Source: Symbiodinium natans (taxonomy: Eukaryota > Sar > Dinophyceae > Suessiales > Symbiodiniaceae). Taken from it: 22,500 bases of DNA. The notes beneath the pieces are model-generated. The model saw nothing but the letters and a program-made list of their open reading frames with translations. It was not told where the DNA came from and made no database searches. The DNA lies in contig CAJNDS010000813.1 of NCBI GenBank assembly GCA_905221605.1, positions 625,001-647,500 on the forward strand, written 5' to 3'. A program made the translations under genes and the position numbers. Position 1 is the first letter of the stretch. The number at the start of each line of letters is the position of its first letter. Positions 1 to 7,295 of this stretch are shown one piece after another.

Positions 1-14
1 TCTAGCTTTGTGGT

Positions 15-104
15 GCTTTACTGTAACTTTAGATCTTTAGCCTTTTTGGGTTTATTCGGTTTCTAAAATGTTAATTTTTAGCTACCCTTCTGAGTGTAGC
101 CAAG
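15..104 (+). repeat. Dispersed repeat, copy 1
   Basis: This stretch closely matches 12423-12525: both run gctttactg(t/c)aactttagatc, then the ttagcctttttggg block, then agctaccct(t/c)ct, and end in gt(g/a)(t/c)agccaag. Copy 2 carries about 13 extra bases in the middle. It has no coding potential and sits just outside a telomere-type region in both places. It could be a fragment of an unknown transposable element or a duplicated intron segment; no family is recognised. Confidence 0.75.
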
Positions 105-290
105 GGTTTAGGGTGCAGGTCTCAGGGCCAAGGGCTTCAGGGTTCTAGTGTCTGGCAAAAAAGAAAGAGGTCCTTTTCACAGGCCTGAGAATCGCGCAGG
201 CCAGGTGCCCAAAATGCCTGTGCCCGTGTGTTGTGTGTTGAACTCCAGGGCCTAGGCCTGAAGAAGGGTGATTTTGGGGCTACTTATGTA

Positions 291-371
291 GGGTTTAGGG
301 TTTAGGGTTTAGGGTTTAGGGTTTAGGGTTTAGGGTTTAGGGTTTAGGGTTTAGGGTTTAGGGTTTAGGGT
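291..371 (+). repeat. Telomere-type array (TTTAGGG)n
   Basis: About 11.5 perfect head-to-tail copies with the G-rich strand on plus. The 173 bases to the next block contain only degenerate CCCTAAA-like words and no supported gene. It is interstitial, since unique sequence lies on both sides. Confidence 0.95.
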
Positions 372-544
372 GTTCATAGGCTTACCACCCCAAACCCTCA
401 ACCCTCAACTGCCATAGCAGTCTAGGTTTTACAGCATCTAGAAGGGCCTCAGGAGCTAGGGTTTTTCGAGGCATGTTTGGACAAAGCCCCAAACCTAAAC
501 CCTAAACTCCAAACGCTTAAGGCTAGACACGAAACCGCTGGGTT

Positions 545-673
545 CCTAAACCCTAAACCCTAAACTCTAAACCCTAAACCCTAAACTCTAAGCCCTAAGC
601 CTAAACCCTAAACCCTAAACCCTAAACCCAAAACCCTAAATCCTAAACCCTAAACCCTAAACCCTAAACCCTA
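545..673 (-). repeat. Telomere-type array (CCCTAAA)n with variants
   Basis: About 18 copies with the C-rich strand on plus. Point variants (CTCTAAA, CCCTAAG, CCCAAAA, TCCTAAA) are clustered in its left half, while the right half is nearly perfect. It ends in ccctacag, a possible 3-prime splice site for the following core. Confidence 0.95.
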
Positions 674-676
674 CAG

Positions 677-754
677 AAATTGTCTCAGACATGCGGCCCC
701 CCAAAGCTCTTGAGCCTCTCAGCCTGAGACTGAGGGTTCGGACATTCATGGCTT
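677..754 (+). other. Exon-like core between C and G blocks
   Basis: A GC-rich non-repetitive core starts right after cctacag. One plus frame is open and protein-like (EIVSDMRPPKALEPLS...) and runs into the following TTAGGG block. The minus strand also has an open frame, so strand is uncertain. No domain is recognised. It could be a short exon or chance. Confidence 0.25.
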
Positions 755-1051
755 GGGGTTTAGGGAGTTTAGGCTGTAGAGCTTTTAGGGAATTAGGGTT
801 TAGGGTTGAGGGTTTAGGGGTTAGGGAATTAGGGATTTAGGGATTTAGGGTTTGGGGTTTAGGGTTTAGGGTTTAGGGGTTAGTGAATTAGGGAATTAGG
901 GAATTAGGGTTTAGGGTTTAGGGGTTAGTGAATTAGGGAATTAGGGTTTAGGGTTTAGGGGTTAGTGAATTAGGGAATTAGGGTTTAGGGTTTAGGGTTT
1001 AGGGTTTAGGGGTCAGTGAATGAGGGAATTAGGGTTGAGGGTTTAGGGTTT
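755..1051 (+). repeat. Degenerate TTTAGGG block with higher-order unit
   Basis: The block mixes TTTAGGG with GAATTAGG and GGTTAGT words. A higher-order unit starting ggggt(t/c)agtgaat recurs at 876, 921, 958 and 1009, so the steps are 45, 37 and 51 bases. These differ by one 8-mer or two 7-mers, which shows block duplication with slippage of the short unit. Confidence 0.85.
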
Positions 1052-1250
1052 TGCTCAGCTTGAAACCTCAAGCCATAAGCCACTAAACGCTAAAACCCCT
1101 GAGCCCCAAATCCACCGCAACGCTGAAAGCCCTTAAGTCCTCGAGTTGCCAAAACACAAGAGCCCCGAAGACTTCTAAAAACCCTAGAACTCCGGCCCCA
1201 AACCCCCAAGCCGATAAACCCATGATCCCCTAGACCCTGAGCTTCCTGAA

Positions 1251-1560
1251 CCCTAAACCCTAAACCCTAAACCCTAAACCCTAAACCCTAAACCCTAAAC
1301 CCTAAACCCTAAACCCTAAACCCTAAACCCTAAACCCTAAACCCTAAACCCTAAACCCTGAACCCTGAACCCTGAACCCTGAACCCTGAACCCTAAACCC
1401 TGAACCCGAAACCGAAACCAATCCGGAACCCTCCAGAGCCTTAGCCCCTAAACCCTAAAGTCTATAGACCCTGAACCCCTATAGACCCTAAACGATAAAC
1501 CCTAACCCCCAAACCCTAAACCCCAAACCCTAAACCCCCAAGACCCAAACCTCTGCAAAC
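1251..1560 (-). repeat. CCCTAAA array grading into degenerate copies
   Basis: Perfect CCCTAAA copies from 1251 to about 1357 are followed by a run of CCCTGAA, then increasingly scrambled CCCNAAA-like words to 1560. The one-sided decay suggests a homogenised core with an older edge. The 200 bases before it (1052-1250) hold only loose C-rich words and no gene. Confidence 0.9.
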
Positions 1561-1822
1561 CCCTGAGCCCCTGTGTCGCAAAATCCTACATCAGAGCCCA
1601 TAAGTTTCGGAAACCCCCTATGTCTCCTCAACCCGAAAACCCTAAACCCCAAACCCGAAACCGGAAACCCCAAACCCTACGCCCCTGAGCCCCTATGCCG
1701 CAGATCCTACATCAGAGCCCTTCAGAGGTCTCCTAAACCCTAAACCCTAAACCCTAAACCCTAAACCCTAAACCCTAAACCCTAAACCCTAAACCCAAAA
1801 CCCTAAATCCTACATCAGAGCC
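1561..1822. repeat. Three copies of a non-telomeric word in C-type repeats
   Basis: The segment atcctacatcagagcc occurs at 1583, 1704 and 1807. The first two copies share a longer flank (ccctgagcccct, then a cgca- or cgcag-type stretch). Copies two and three share the following ttcagagg. A CCCTAAA array lies between copies two and three at 1733-1808. This is local duplication of a mixed telomere/unique block. Confidence 0.75.
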
Positions 1823-1957
1823 TTCAGAGGACGCCGCTGCTGCGGCGGGGGCAGGAGCCGCGCCCGGCTGAGTCGGAAAAAGCGGACCGGAGCCGTGAGA
1901 AGGGAAGGGCTTAGGGTTGAGGGTTGAGGGTTGAGGGTTTAGGGTTTAGGGTTTAGG
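1823..1957 (+). other. GC-rich core and following TTGAGGG/TTTAGGG block
   Basis: After ttcagag comes an Ala/Gly-rich stretch (gacgccgctgctgcgg...) that has a stop in the most likely plus frame after about 13 codons. A G-type block at 1910-1957 follows, with three TTGAGGG then three TTTAGGG copies. It is a C-core-G unit; coding status is doubtful. Confidence 0.4.
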
Positions 1958-1965
1958 TTGACATG

Positions 1966-2003
1966 TGGGCTCAGTGGTCAAGGTTTGGGGTTCGAGTCCC
2001 TTA
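1966..2003 (+). other. tRNA-like fragment: D-arm joined to T-arm
   Basis: The words gggctcagtggtcaagg and ggggttcgagtccct match the D-arm/A-box and T-arm/B-box of a eukaryotic tRNA. The T-arm can form at least a 4-bp stem around ttcgagt. They are only a few bases apart, so the anticodon arm is missing and this is not a functional tRNA. It could be a truncated tRNA pseudogene or the head of a tRNA-derived SINE. Confidence 0.35.
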
Positions 2004-2279
2004 GCCCCAAATCCTAAACCCTAAGCCGATCTAAGCCCCACGCTGATTCTTACTTCTCCAACAGCTGAACTTTAAACTTTAGGGTTTAGGGTTTAGGGTT
2101 TATGGTTTAGGGTTATTTAGTAGGAGTAATAAAGTTTATCTTGTTTTTCCTCTAGGTTATTGGAGAAGTAAGGATTAGGGAGGAGGGTTTTGCAGTTCTT
2201 CTTTGGAGAGATGAGGGCTTAAGAATGTCGGGCTCAAGGTTCGTAGGATCTAGTCTAAAACGATAAAGCCTAAACCGTA
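2004..2279. other. Mostly unique stretch with a small TTTAGGG block
   Basis: It holds C-type words to about 2040, a short G-type block at 2078-2115, and otherwise unique DNA with no supported reading frame. The word tctccaacag at about 2056 resembles a splice acceptor, but nothing after it looks coding. Confidence 0.4.
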
Positions 2280-2557
2280 GACCCTAAACCCTAAACCCTA
2301 AACCCTAAACCCTAAACCCTAAACCCTAAACCCTAAACCCTAAACCCTAAACCCTAAACCCTAAACCCTAAAAACTAAACCCTAAACCCTAAACCCTAAA
2401 CCCTAAACCCTAAACCCTAAACCCTAAACCCTAAACCCTAAACCCTAAACCCTAAACCCTAAACCCTAAACCCTAAACCCTAAACCCTAAACCCTAAACC
2501 CTAAACCCTAAACCTTAAACCCTTAACCCTAAACCCTAAACCCTAAACCCTAAACCC
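2280..2557 (-). repeat. Long (CCCTAAA)n array
   Basis: One of the longest arrays in the window, about 39 copies and nearly perfect. One AAAAACTAAA slip lies near 2370, and CCTTAAA/CCTTAAC variants lie near 2513-2525. Confidence 0.97.
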
Positions 2558-2695
2558 CACGAGCTCCCCGTAACTTCTCAAGCTCCTGTAGGCCTAAGAC
2601 CCGAGCCCCTGGCGCAGGAGTTCCCAGGCGCATGTCCCAGCTCGCGTCCCAAGTTTCCCAAGTGTTCCGACCCCCTGACCCCCCAAACACTGAAA
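2558..2695 (+). other. Exon-like core between C and G blocks
   Basis: A unique core of 138 bases. One plus frame (starting gagctccccgta at about 2560) is open for the whole core and is Pro/Ser-rich. No family is recognised, and the composition makes an accidental open frame quite likely. Confidence 0.2.
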
Positions 2696-2796
2696 GGGTT
2701 TAGGGTTTAGGGTTTAGGGTTTAGGGTTTAGGGTTTAGGGTTTAGGGTTTAGGGTTTAGGGTTTAGGGTTTAGGGTTTAGGGTTTAGGGTTTAGGG
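2696..2796 (+). repeat. (TTTAGGG)n array
   Basis: About 14 perfect copies with the G-rich strand on plus. It forms the right arm of a C-core-G unit whose left arm is 2280-2557, so the unit could fold into a very large telomeric hairpin. Confidence 0.97.
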
Positions 2797-3434
2797 ACCG
2801 ATGGACCCCAGGCCCATGTTTTCCGCAGCCAGACGTTCAGCTTCATCTTGACGTGGTAGCTTTGGGCGTCTGCGCAACACCGCCGACTCGCGCGCAATGA
2901 GCCGGAACCCCACTTCCGGGGGCCGGAGGAAGCCCTAAATTCCGGGGTGGGGATTAGGGGGTTCAGGATTCGAGTTTAGGGTTTAGGGTATTAGGGTTTT
3001 AGGGTTGAGGTTTTGGGGGTTTAGGATTAGAGTTTTGGGTTTTAAGGGTTGAAGGCTTGAGGGCTTTCAGGGTTTAAGGGCTTTTGAGGATTTAAGGGTT
3101 TCAGGGTTTTCAGGGTTTTCAGGGTTTTCAGGGTTTTCAGGGTTTTCAGGGTTTAGAGCTCAAGTATTGGAGCTGCGGCTTGGGACTCTCGAGGGTTTTG
3201 GGTTTATGGTTTAGGGTTTAGGGTTTTGGGTTTCGCCCCCCAAAAAAGTATAAAGTGCACCCTCTTTCTTCCTAAAGGTCTAGAAGATGATATGGGGGTT
3301 TCCGAAAACAGGGGTAGCCTTTTTTGGGGTCCCTTTAAGTGGTTCTTGTCTATTTGAGGTATACAAGGGGTGCCCGAAATTGGGAAATGCACATTTCGGG
3401 AATATCCTTCAGGAGTATTGGAGTGTCTGGGTAC
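2797..3434. other. Unique DNA with degenerate G-type words and a 9-mer run
   Basis: 2797-2935 is GC-rich, with a short protein-like plus frame (ending ...SQTFSFILTW before a stop) and a second open frame behind it. 2950-3100 is scrambled TTAGGG-like sequence. 3102-3151 is a 9-mer run of AGGGTTTTC. 3153-3434 is unique with no convincing gene. Confidence 0.4.
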
Positions 3435-3747
3435 CCCCTAAACCCTAAACCCTAAACCCTTAACCCAGAAGCCCAACAAAGCCCAGTTTGTGTTGGCAAG
3501 ATACTGCTCTACAGCCCTGGCGGGCTCCCAGTCGGTGTAGGGCTTAGGGTTTAGGGTTTAGGGTTTAGGGTTTAGGGTTTAGGGTTTAGGGTTAGGGTTT
3601 AGGGTTTAGGGTTTAGGGTCTAGGGTCTAGGGTCTAGGGTTTAGGGTGCAGAGTTTAGGGTGCAGGGTTTAGGGTTTTAGGGTTTAGGGTTTAGGTTTTA
3701 GGGATCAGGGTTTAGGGTTCAGGGTTTAGGGTTCAGGGTTTAGGGTG
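3435..3747. repeat. Short CCCTAAA block, core, long TTTAGGG block
   Basis: A four-copy C block at 3435-3464 is followed by a 75-base core with a plus frame (AQFVLARYCSTALAGSQSV then stop) that looks protein-like. Then comes a G block at 3543-3747 with TTTAGGG, one 6-mer TTAGGG slip near 3591, three GTCTAGG copies and later TTCAGGG/TGCAGGG variants. The block ends about 70 bases before the start codon of the ankyrin gene. Confidence 0.8.
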
Positions 3748-3795
3748 ATTTTGCTGGGTTTGGGCTTGAAGCCTCTGGCTCAGAGCGCCCAGAAG

Positions 3796-3819
3796 TTTCT
3801 TTCGCCCCATTAGACCCAG
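3796..3819 (+). promoter_or_regulatory. Candidate spliced-leader acceptor upstream of the ankyrin gene
   Basis: A pyrimidine-rich run (tttctttcgcccc) is followed by AG at 3818-3819, immediately before the G that precedes the ATG at 3821. Dinoflagellate mRNAs receive a 22-nt leader by trans-splicing at such AG sites. The position is plausible but would leave a 5-prime leader of only one templated base, so an earlier AG (for example at 3792) may be the true site. Confidence 0.3.
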
Positions 3820-3820
3820 G

Positions 3821-3961
3821 ATGCTGCGTGTCCGCATGCTCTCGGGCGAAGAGTTGGCAAACCTTCCTGTGGAGGAGGTGGGCAGCGTGAGGGACGTGAA
3901 GCGGCGCTTGCACGAGCTGCATGGTCTTCCGCCGCGCTTCAGGCAGAGGCTCCTCCTCCAG
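3821..3961 (+). CDS. Exon 1: N-terminal half of the ubiquitin-like domain
   Basis: It encodes 47 residues ending ...FRQRLLLQ. Past 3961 the open frame continues for 34 codons, but its sequence (AGMRFRCFYASE...) no longer resembles the domain, runs through a C12 tract and ends in the CCCTAAA array. I therefore place a GC donor at cag|gccggc. The Ub-like core resumes at 4233. The alternative of a truncated 81-residue protein is possible but would leave the fold incomplete. Confidence 0.75.
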
Positions 3962-6127
3962 GCCGGCATGCGATTTCGCTGTTTCTATGCATCCGAATCC
4001 CCCAATATGGCCCCCCCCCCCCATTTGACCAACGGCGAGATTTTGTATATAAATCCTAAACCCTAAACCCTAAACCCTACACCCTAAACCCTAAACCCTA
4101 AACCCTAAACCCTAAACCCTAAACCCTAAACCCTAAACCCTAAACCCTAAACCCTAAACCCTAAACCCTAAACCCTAAACCCTAAACCCTAAACCCTAAA
4201 CCCTAAACCCAAAGCAAGCCCCCAATATTGAGGGCTCCAAAGTGCATCTGGATGATGCCGACGAGCTCACCTCTTCCCTGGACCTGGAAGTTGCTTGCTG
4301 TTGGTGAGCGGGGAATGGGGGAATGAGGTACCCTGTACAATCCCTGAATGGGTATATATATATATGTATGAATGAATGAATGAATGAATGAATGAATGAA
4401 TGAATGAATGAATGAATGAATGAATGAATGAATGAATGTATATATAAATATATGTAGTGCCCCATATTATATATATATATATATATAGAGGGCCCTATAT
4501 AATCTCTGAAAGGGTATATCAAGGGCCCTCATTCCTTCGTTCCCTGCTAATTAACCAACAGTAAGGTTGTCGTGCTTTCTTTCGCCGACCCCTCACCAAC
4601 AGAAGCGTACGAGCTCGCGGATGTCGCAATGAATGGCTCAGTGCAGGAGGCACAGGTTTTCAGGGTGACAGCAGCACTGTTTCGAAATATTAGTAGAGGG
4701 GCGAGCTTGCTGATAAAAAAACCATACGTTCCCTCACCGTAAGAAACTTCCAGGTCGAATCCTTGCTGCAGCTGCCCCTAGACCCGAATGGAACTGGTGA
4801 TGCGCTTGGTTGGGCATGCGACCGCGGGCACGTTGAAGTCGTGCGCTTGCTGTTGGAGGCCGGCGCCGACAAGGAGTCGGTGGCAGAAGAAGACGATGGC
4901 CGGTCGCCGCTGATCATCGCCGCTGCATCTGGCGCCGTTGAAGTCGTGCTTTTGCTGGCGGAGGTCGGCGTCAAGAACGGCTTGGCCGACAACAATGGCA
5001 ACACAGCACTAATGTTGGCAGCTTCTGAAGGCCACATTGAAATCGTGCGGGTTTTGTTGGAGATTGGCGCCGACCAGGGCTTGCTGGACAACCACGGCTG
5101 CACGGCCCTAATGTTGGCAGCTCACGCAGGCCATGTGGAGGTCGTGCGGTTGCTTGTGGAGGTCAGCGCCGACACGAACAAGGCTGCCATCGATGGCTTC
5201 TCGGCCCTGATGCTGGCAGCTCAAGAGGGCCATGTGGAGGTCGTGCGGTTGCTTGTGGAGGTTAGAGCCTGCACGGACAAGGCTAACATCGATGGCGGAA
5301 CTGCACTGATGCGGGCAGCTCATGAGGGCCACGTTGAGGTCGTGCGGTTGCTGGTGGAGGTCAGAGCCGACACGAACAAGGCTGACATCGATGGCTTCTC
5401 GGCCCTGATGCTGGCAGCTGAAGAGGGCCATGTTGAGGTCGTGCGGTTCCTGGTGGAGGCTAGCACCAACAAGGACTTGGCCGACAATGATGGCGACACC
5501 GCACTGACATTGGCAGCTGAGTCAGGCCACATTGCAGTCGTGCGGTTTCTGGTGGAGGCCGGCGCCGACACGGACTTGTGTGGCCCTGTTCAGGTCAGTG
5601 CCGACACTAACAAGGCTTTCATCGCTGGCCGCACGCCCCTGATGCAGGCAGCCCAAGGGGGCCATGTTGAGGTCGTGCGGTTACTGGTGGAGGCTAGCAC
5701 CAACATGAACTTGGTCGACAGCAATGGCGCCACAGCACTTATCGTGGCAGCTGCTCAAGGCCACATTGAAGTCGTGCGGTTTCTGTTGGAGGCCGGCGCC
5801 GACAAGGACTTGTTGGACAACCTTGGCTGCGCGGCCCTAATGCTGGCAGCTCAATATGGCCATGTGGAGGTCGTGCGGTTGTTTGTGGAGGTTAGAGCTG
5901 ACATGGACAAGGCTGGCATCGATGGCCGCACTGCCCTGATGCTGGCAGCTCATGAGGGCCACGTGGAGGTCGTGCGGTTGTTGGTGGCGGCCAGAGCCGA
6001 CAAGGACTTGGCCGACAACAACGGCCAAACAGCACTAATGCTGGCATCTGATCAGGGCCATGTTCAAATTGCACGTTTGTTGTCGCAGTCGGCCAAGCGA
6101 AGACGTCTGTCAGACATATCAGCCTGA
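3821..6127 (+). CDS. Ubiquitin-like domain/ankyrin-repeat protein, four exons
   Basis: Proposed join: 3821-3961, 4233-4289, 4566-4649, 4754-6127, giving 551 residues plus TGA. All three introns are phase 0. Residues 1-72 form a ubiquitin-like fold: MLRVRMLSGEEL, then DVKRRLHELHGLPPRFRQRLLL, which aligns with the helix and GIPP-QQRLIFAGK region of ubiquitin, then a GSKVHLDDADEL turn and DLEVVVLSF as last strand. A linker (ADPSPTEAYELADVAMNGS) leads into about 13 ankyrin repeats, residues about 98-540. The tail is basic (AKRRRLSDISA) and could act as a nuclear signal. The exon joins were chosen because each restores the known Ub-like to ankyrin order without inserted residues. Ankyrin proteins bind other proteins; the partner is unknown and I infer a scaffold or adaptor role. 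No TATA box or polyadenylation signal is apparent. The start is the first ATG of the Ub-like domain. Confidence 0.82.
3962..4232 (+). other. Intron 1, carries a telomere-type array
   Basis: 271 bases, GC donor (cag|gccggc) and AG|G acceptor (tattgag|ggc). It holds a C12 tract at 4011-4022 and a nearly perfect CCCTAAA array at 4055-4211 (about 22 copies, one ACACCCT slip near 4080) that ends 21 bases before the acceptor. The repeated CTAAAC could serve as branch-site-like sequence; that is inference. Confidence 0.7.
4233..4289 (+). CDS. Exon 2: ubiquitin-like domain, middle part
   Basis: This 19-codon micro-exon reads GSKVHLDDADELTSSLDLE. It supplies the G-x-x-L-x-D-x-x-x-L segment that follows RLLL in ubiquitin-like folds. 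It is too short to be found by length alone. The call rests on the perfect fit between exon 1 and exon 3 and the AG|G acceptor. Confidence 0.72.
4290..4565 (+). other. Intron 2, carries microsatellites
   Basis: 276 bases, GT donor (gaa|gttgct) and AG|G acceptor (gtaag|gttgtc). It contains a (GAAT)n run at about 4369-4437 and (TA)n runs near 4351-4366 and 4468-4487. A 19-base near-repeat, aatc(c/t)ctgaa(t/a)gggtatat, sits on both sides of them at 4339 and 4501. No telomere repeat is present. The SFIHSFIH-type peptides read from the minus strand here are only translations of the microsatellite. Confidence 0.72.
4566..4649 (+). CDS. Exon 3: end of Ub-like domain and linker
   Basis: 28 codons. 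VVVLSF completes the last strand of the Ub-like fold, and ADPSPTEAYELADVAMNGS then SVQE lead into the first ankyrin helix. The donor is placed at gag|gcacag (GC) because it joins ...SVQE directly to VESLLQLPLDPN. A GT donor six bases later (cag|gttttc) is possible and would add Ala-Gln. Confidence 0.72.
4650..4753 (+). other. Intron 3
   Basis: 104 bases with a GC donor, or 98 bases if the GT at 4656 is used. The acceptor is ttccag|gtcgaa after a short pyrimidine-containing stretch. It has no repeats and includes stops in the coding frame. Confidence 0.68.
4754..6127 (+). CDS. Exon 4: ankyrin array and C terminus
   Basis: 457 codons plus TGA. About 13 ankyrin units of 33 residues, each starting near DG-x-(T/S)-AL-x-LAA and continuing GHVEVVRLLVE; the first (TGDALGWACDRGHVEVV) is degenerate. 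At DNA level the 99-bp units share long runs such as gtggaggtcgtgcggttg, so the array has expanded or been homogenised recently. After the eighth unit an extra 12-13 residues (CGPVQVSADTNKAFI) appear, an out-of-register recombination scar. Many open frames on the opposite strand are shadows of the repeat. Confidence 0.92.
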   Translation, partial: VESLLQLPLDPNGTGDALGWACDRGHVEVVRLLLEAGADKESVAEEDDGRSPLIIAAASGAVEVVLLLAEVGVKNGLADNNGNTALMLAASEGHIEIVRVLLEIGADQGLLDNHGCTALMLAAHAGHVEVVRLLVEVSADTNKAAIDGFSALMLAAQEGHVEVVRLLVEVRACTDKANIDGGTALMRAAHEGHVEVVRLLVEVRADTNKADIDGFSALMLAAEEGHVEVVRFLVEASTNKDLADNDGDTALTLAAESGHIAVVRFLVEAGADTDLCGPVQVSADTNKAFIAGRTPLMQAAQGGHVEVVRLLVEASTNMNLVDSNGATALIVAAAQGHIEVVRFLLEAGADKDLLDNLGCAALMLAAQYGHVEVVRLFVEVRADMDKAGIDGRTALMLAAHEGHVEVVRLLVAARADKDLADNNGQTALMLASDQGHVQIARLLSQSAKRRRLSDISA

Positions 6128-6556
6128 CCAACCTTGTTCCTACATAGTTTCCCGTCGCCTGGAGTCAAAAGATTCAAGGGCGAAAGGCTGTGGGCACCAG
6201 CTACCAGAGAAGAATTGAGTATCTTACGATCCGACAAAGTCCCGTGAAAACAACTGAGCATTCTCGTCGCGATCCCGAATTCCCCGCTGGGAGGTCATAC
6301 TTGCAGGGCAAAGCATTCACCCTTGACAAATTTCCTGAACTTTAAACCCTAAGCCCAAAACCTTAGGCCTCAACCTTTAAAGTTCCCTCGGCTTCAATTA
6401 CTGGAACCCTGGTGTGGCTGAGGGGCAAGAGCGTGTCGTCGCCTGGTCGGCGTGGATGATTTCACGATGAAAACCGGATGGATTAGGTTTATCTGGGCTG
6501 AGGGCTTCGGGGCCTAAGCCCGACCAAATCACTACACCCCACAACTTCAGAACTAG
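6128..6556. other. 3-prime flank of the ankyrin gene, no gene seen
   Basis: Unique sequence without telomere arrays. It presumably includes the 3-prime UTR. I see no AATAAA; dinoflagellates often lack it. A few degenerate aaaccctaagccc words lie near 6343-6356. No supported open frame. Confidence 0.5.
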
Positions 6557-6808
6557 AACCCTAAACCCTAAACCCTAAACCCTAAACCCTAAACCCTAAA
6601 CCCTAAACCCTAAACCCTAAACCCTAAACCCTAAACCCTAAACCCTAAACCCTAAACCCTAAACCCTAAACCCTAAACCTTAAACCCTAAACCCTGACCG
6701 TACCCAGGCCTCTTTGGCTGGCAGTGCACTTGCGGCGGAGATGTGGGGACCCTAGACAAGAGGATTCTTGGTTCAGGGTTTAGGGTTTAGGGTTTAGGGT
6801 TCAGGGTT
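6557..6808. repeat. C block, core, G block
   Basis: (CCCTAAA)n at 6557-6695, about 20 copies. The unique core 6696-6770 includes cccag|gcctctttggctggc followed by a short plus frame ASLAGSALAAEMWGP then stop. A short TTTAGGG/TTCAGGG block follows at 6771-6808. The core may be a small exon end, but evidence is thin. Confidence 0.8.
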
Positions 6809-6970
6809 CTTTAAAATGGGGTCCGTCAGTTTCATGTTAGGGGGTTAGGGTTGAGGGTTTAGGTAGTAATTAGGGAGGAAAGTCGCTCTCAACCCACTCC
6901 AATTTACCCACAGCGTTGTGGGCTATACCTACTAATTCAGGGGTCAGTGGAGTCACAGGGCCCTAACAAA
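6809..6970. other. Unique spacer between G and C blocks
   Basis: About 160 bases with scattered TTAGGG words to 6865 and then unique DNA. It includes caatttacccacag, an acceptor-like word near 6900-6913. No convincing coding frame. Confidence 0.35.
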
Positions 6971-7090
6971 CCCTAAAGCCCTAAAGCCCTAAAGCCCTAA
7001 AGCCCTAAAGCCCTAAAGCCCTAAAGCCCTAAAGCCCTAAAGCCCTAAAGCCCTAAAGCCCTAAAGCCCTAAAGCCCTAAAGCCCTAAAG
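6971..7090 (-). repeat. (CCCTAAAG)15, an 8-mer telomere derivative
   Basis: Fifteen uniform copies of an 8-base unit made by adding one G to CCCTAAA. It passes within a few bases into a normal 7-mer array (7091-7193). The abrupt change of unit length shows that whole runs are copied or homogenised together. Confidence 0.95.
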
Positions 7091-7193
7091 CCTAAACCCT
7101 AAAACCCTAAACCCTAAACCCTAAACCCTAAACCCTAAACCCTAAACCCTAAACCCTAAACCCTAAACCCTAAACCCTAAACCCTAAACCCTA
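7091..7193 (-). repeat. (CCCTAAA)n array
   Basis: About 14 copies, one with an extra A at the left edge. It ends 23 bases before the AG|G that opens the core at 7217. Confidence 0.95.
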
Positions 7194-7216
7194 CACTCGC
7201 TGTGTCCAGCCAGCAG

Positions 7217-7295
7217 GATCCCAATGAGGAGCAGCAGTCCAGCGACGTGACGGCGCTGCGCGTCATGGAGGCGCAAGAAAGATCCATGAGGAAGG
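7217..7295 (+). CDS. Exon-like core, unknown protein (partial)
   Basis: After cagcag|gatccc an open plus frame reads DPNEEQQSSDVTALRVMEAQ, then ERSMRK. Its acidic, Gln-rich composition looks more like protein than chance. It stops where g|gttgaggg, the start of the next G-type block, could be the donor. The frame is also open back to 7194. No domain is recognised. If real, it is an internal exon whose partners cannot be assigned from this window. Confidence 0.35.

Noticed and set aside
3204-3392. 62-codon minus-strand frame
   Set aside because: It ends in repeat-derived NPKP, has no recognisable motif and lies in unique DNA without splice or domain support.
3740-4024. Minus-strand frames opposite exon 1
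   Set aside because: They overlap the well-supported Ub-like exon and extend into TTTAGGG repeat; they are shadows.
4196-4522. Minus-strand frame with SFIHSFIH repeats
   Set aside because: It is a translation of the GAAT microsatellite in intron 2 and crosses exon 2.
4690-6131. Several open frames on the minus strand across the ankyrin exon (Gln/His/Ser-rich, with repeated QPHDL or NRTTSTW words)
   Set aside because: They are periodic with the 99-bp ankyrin units and are mirror images of them.
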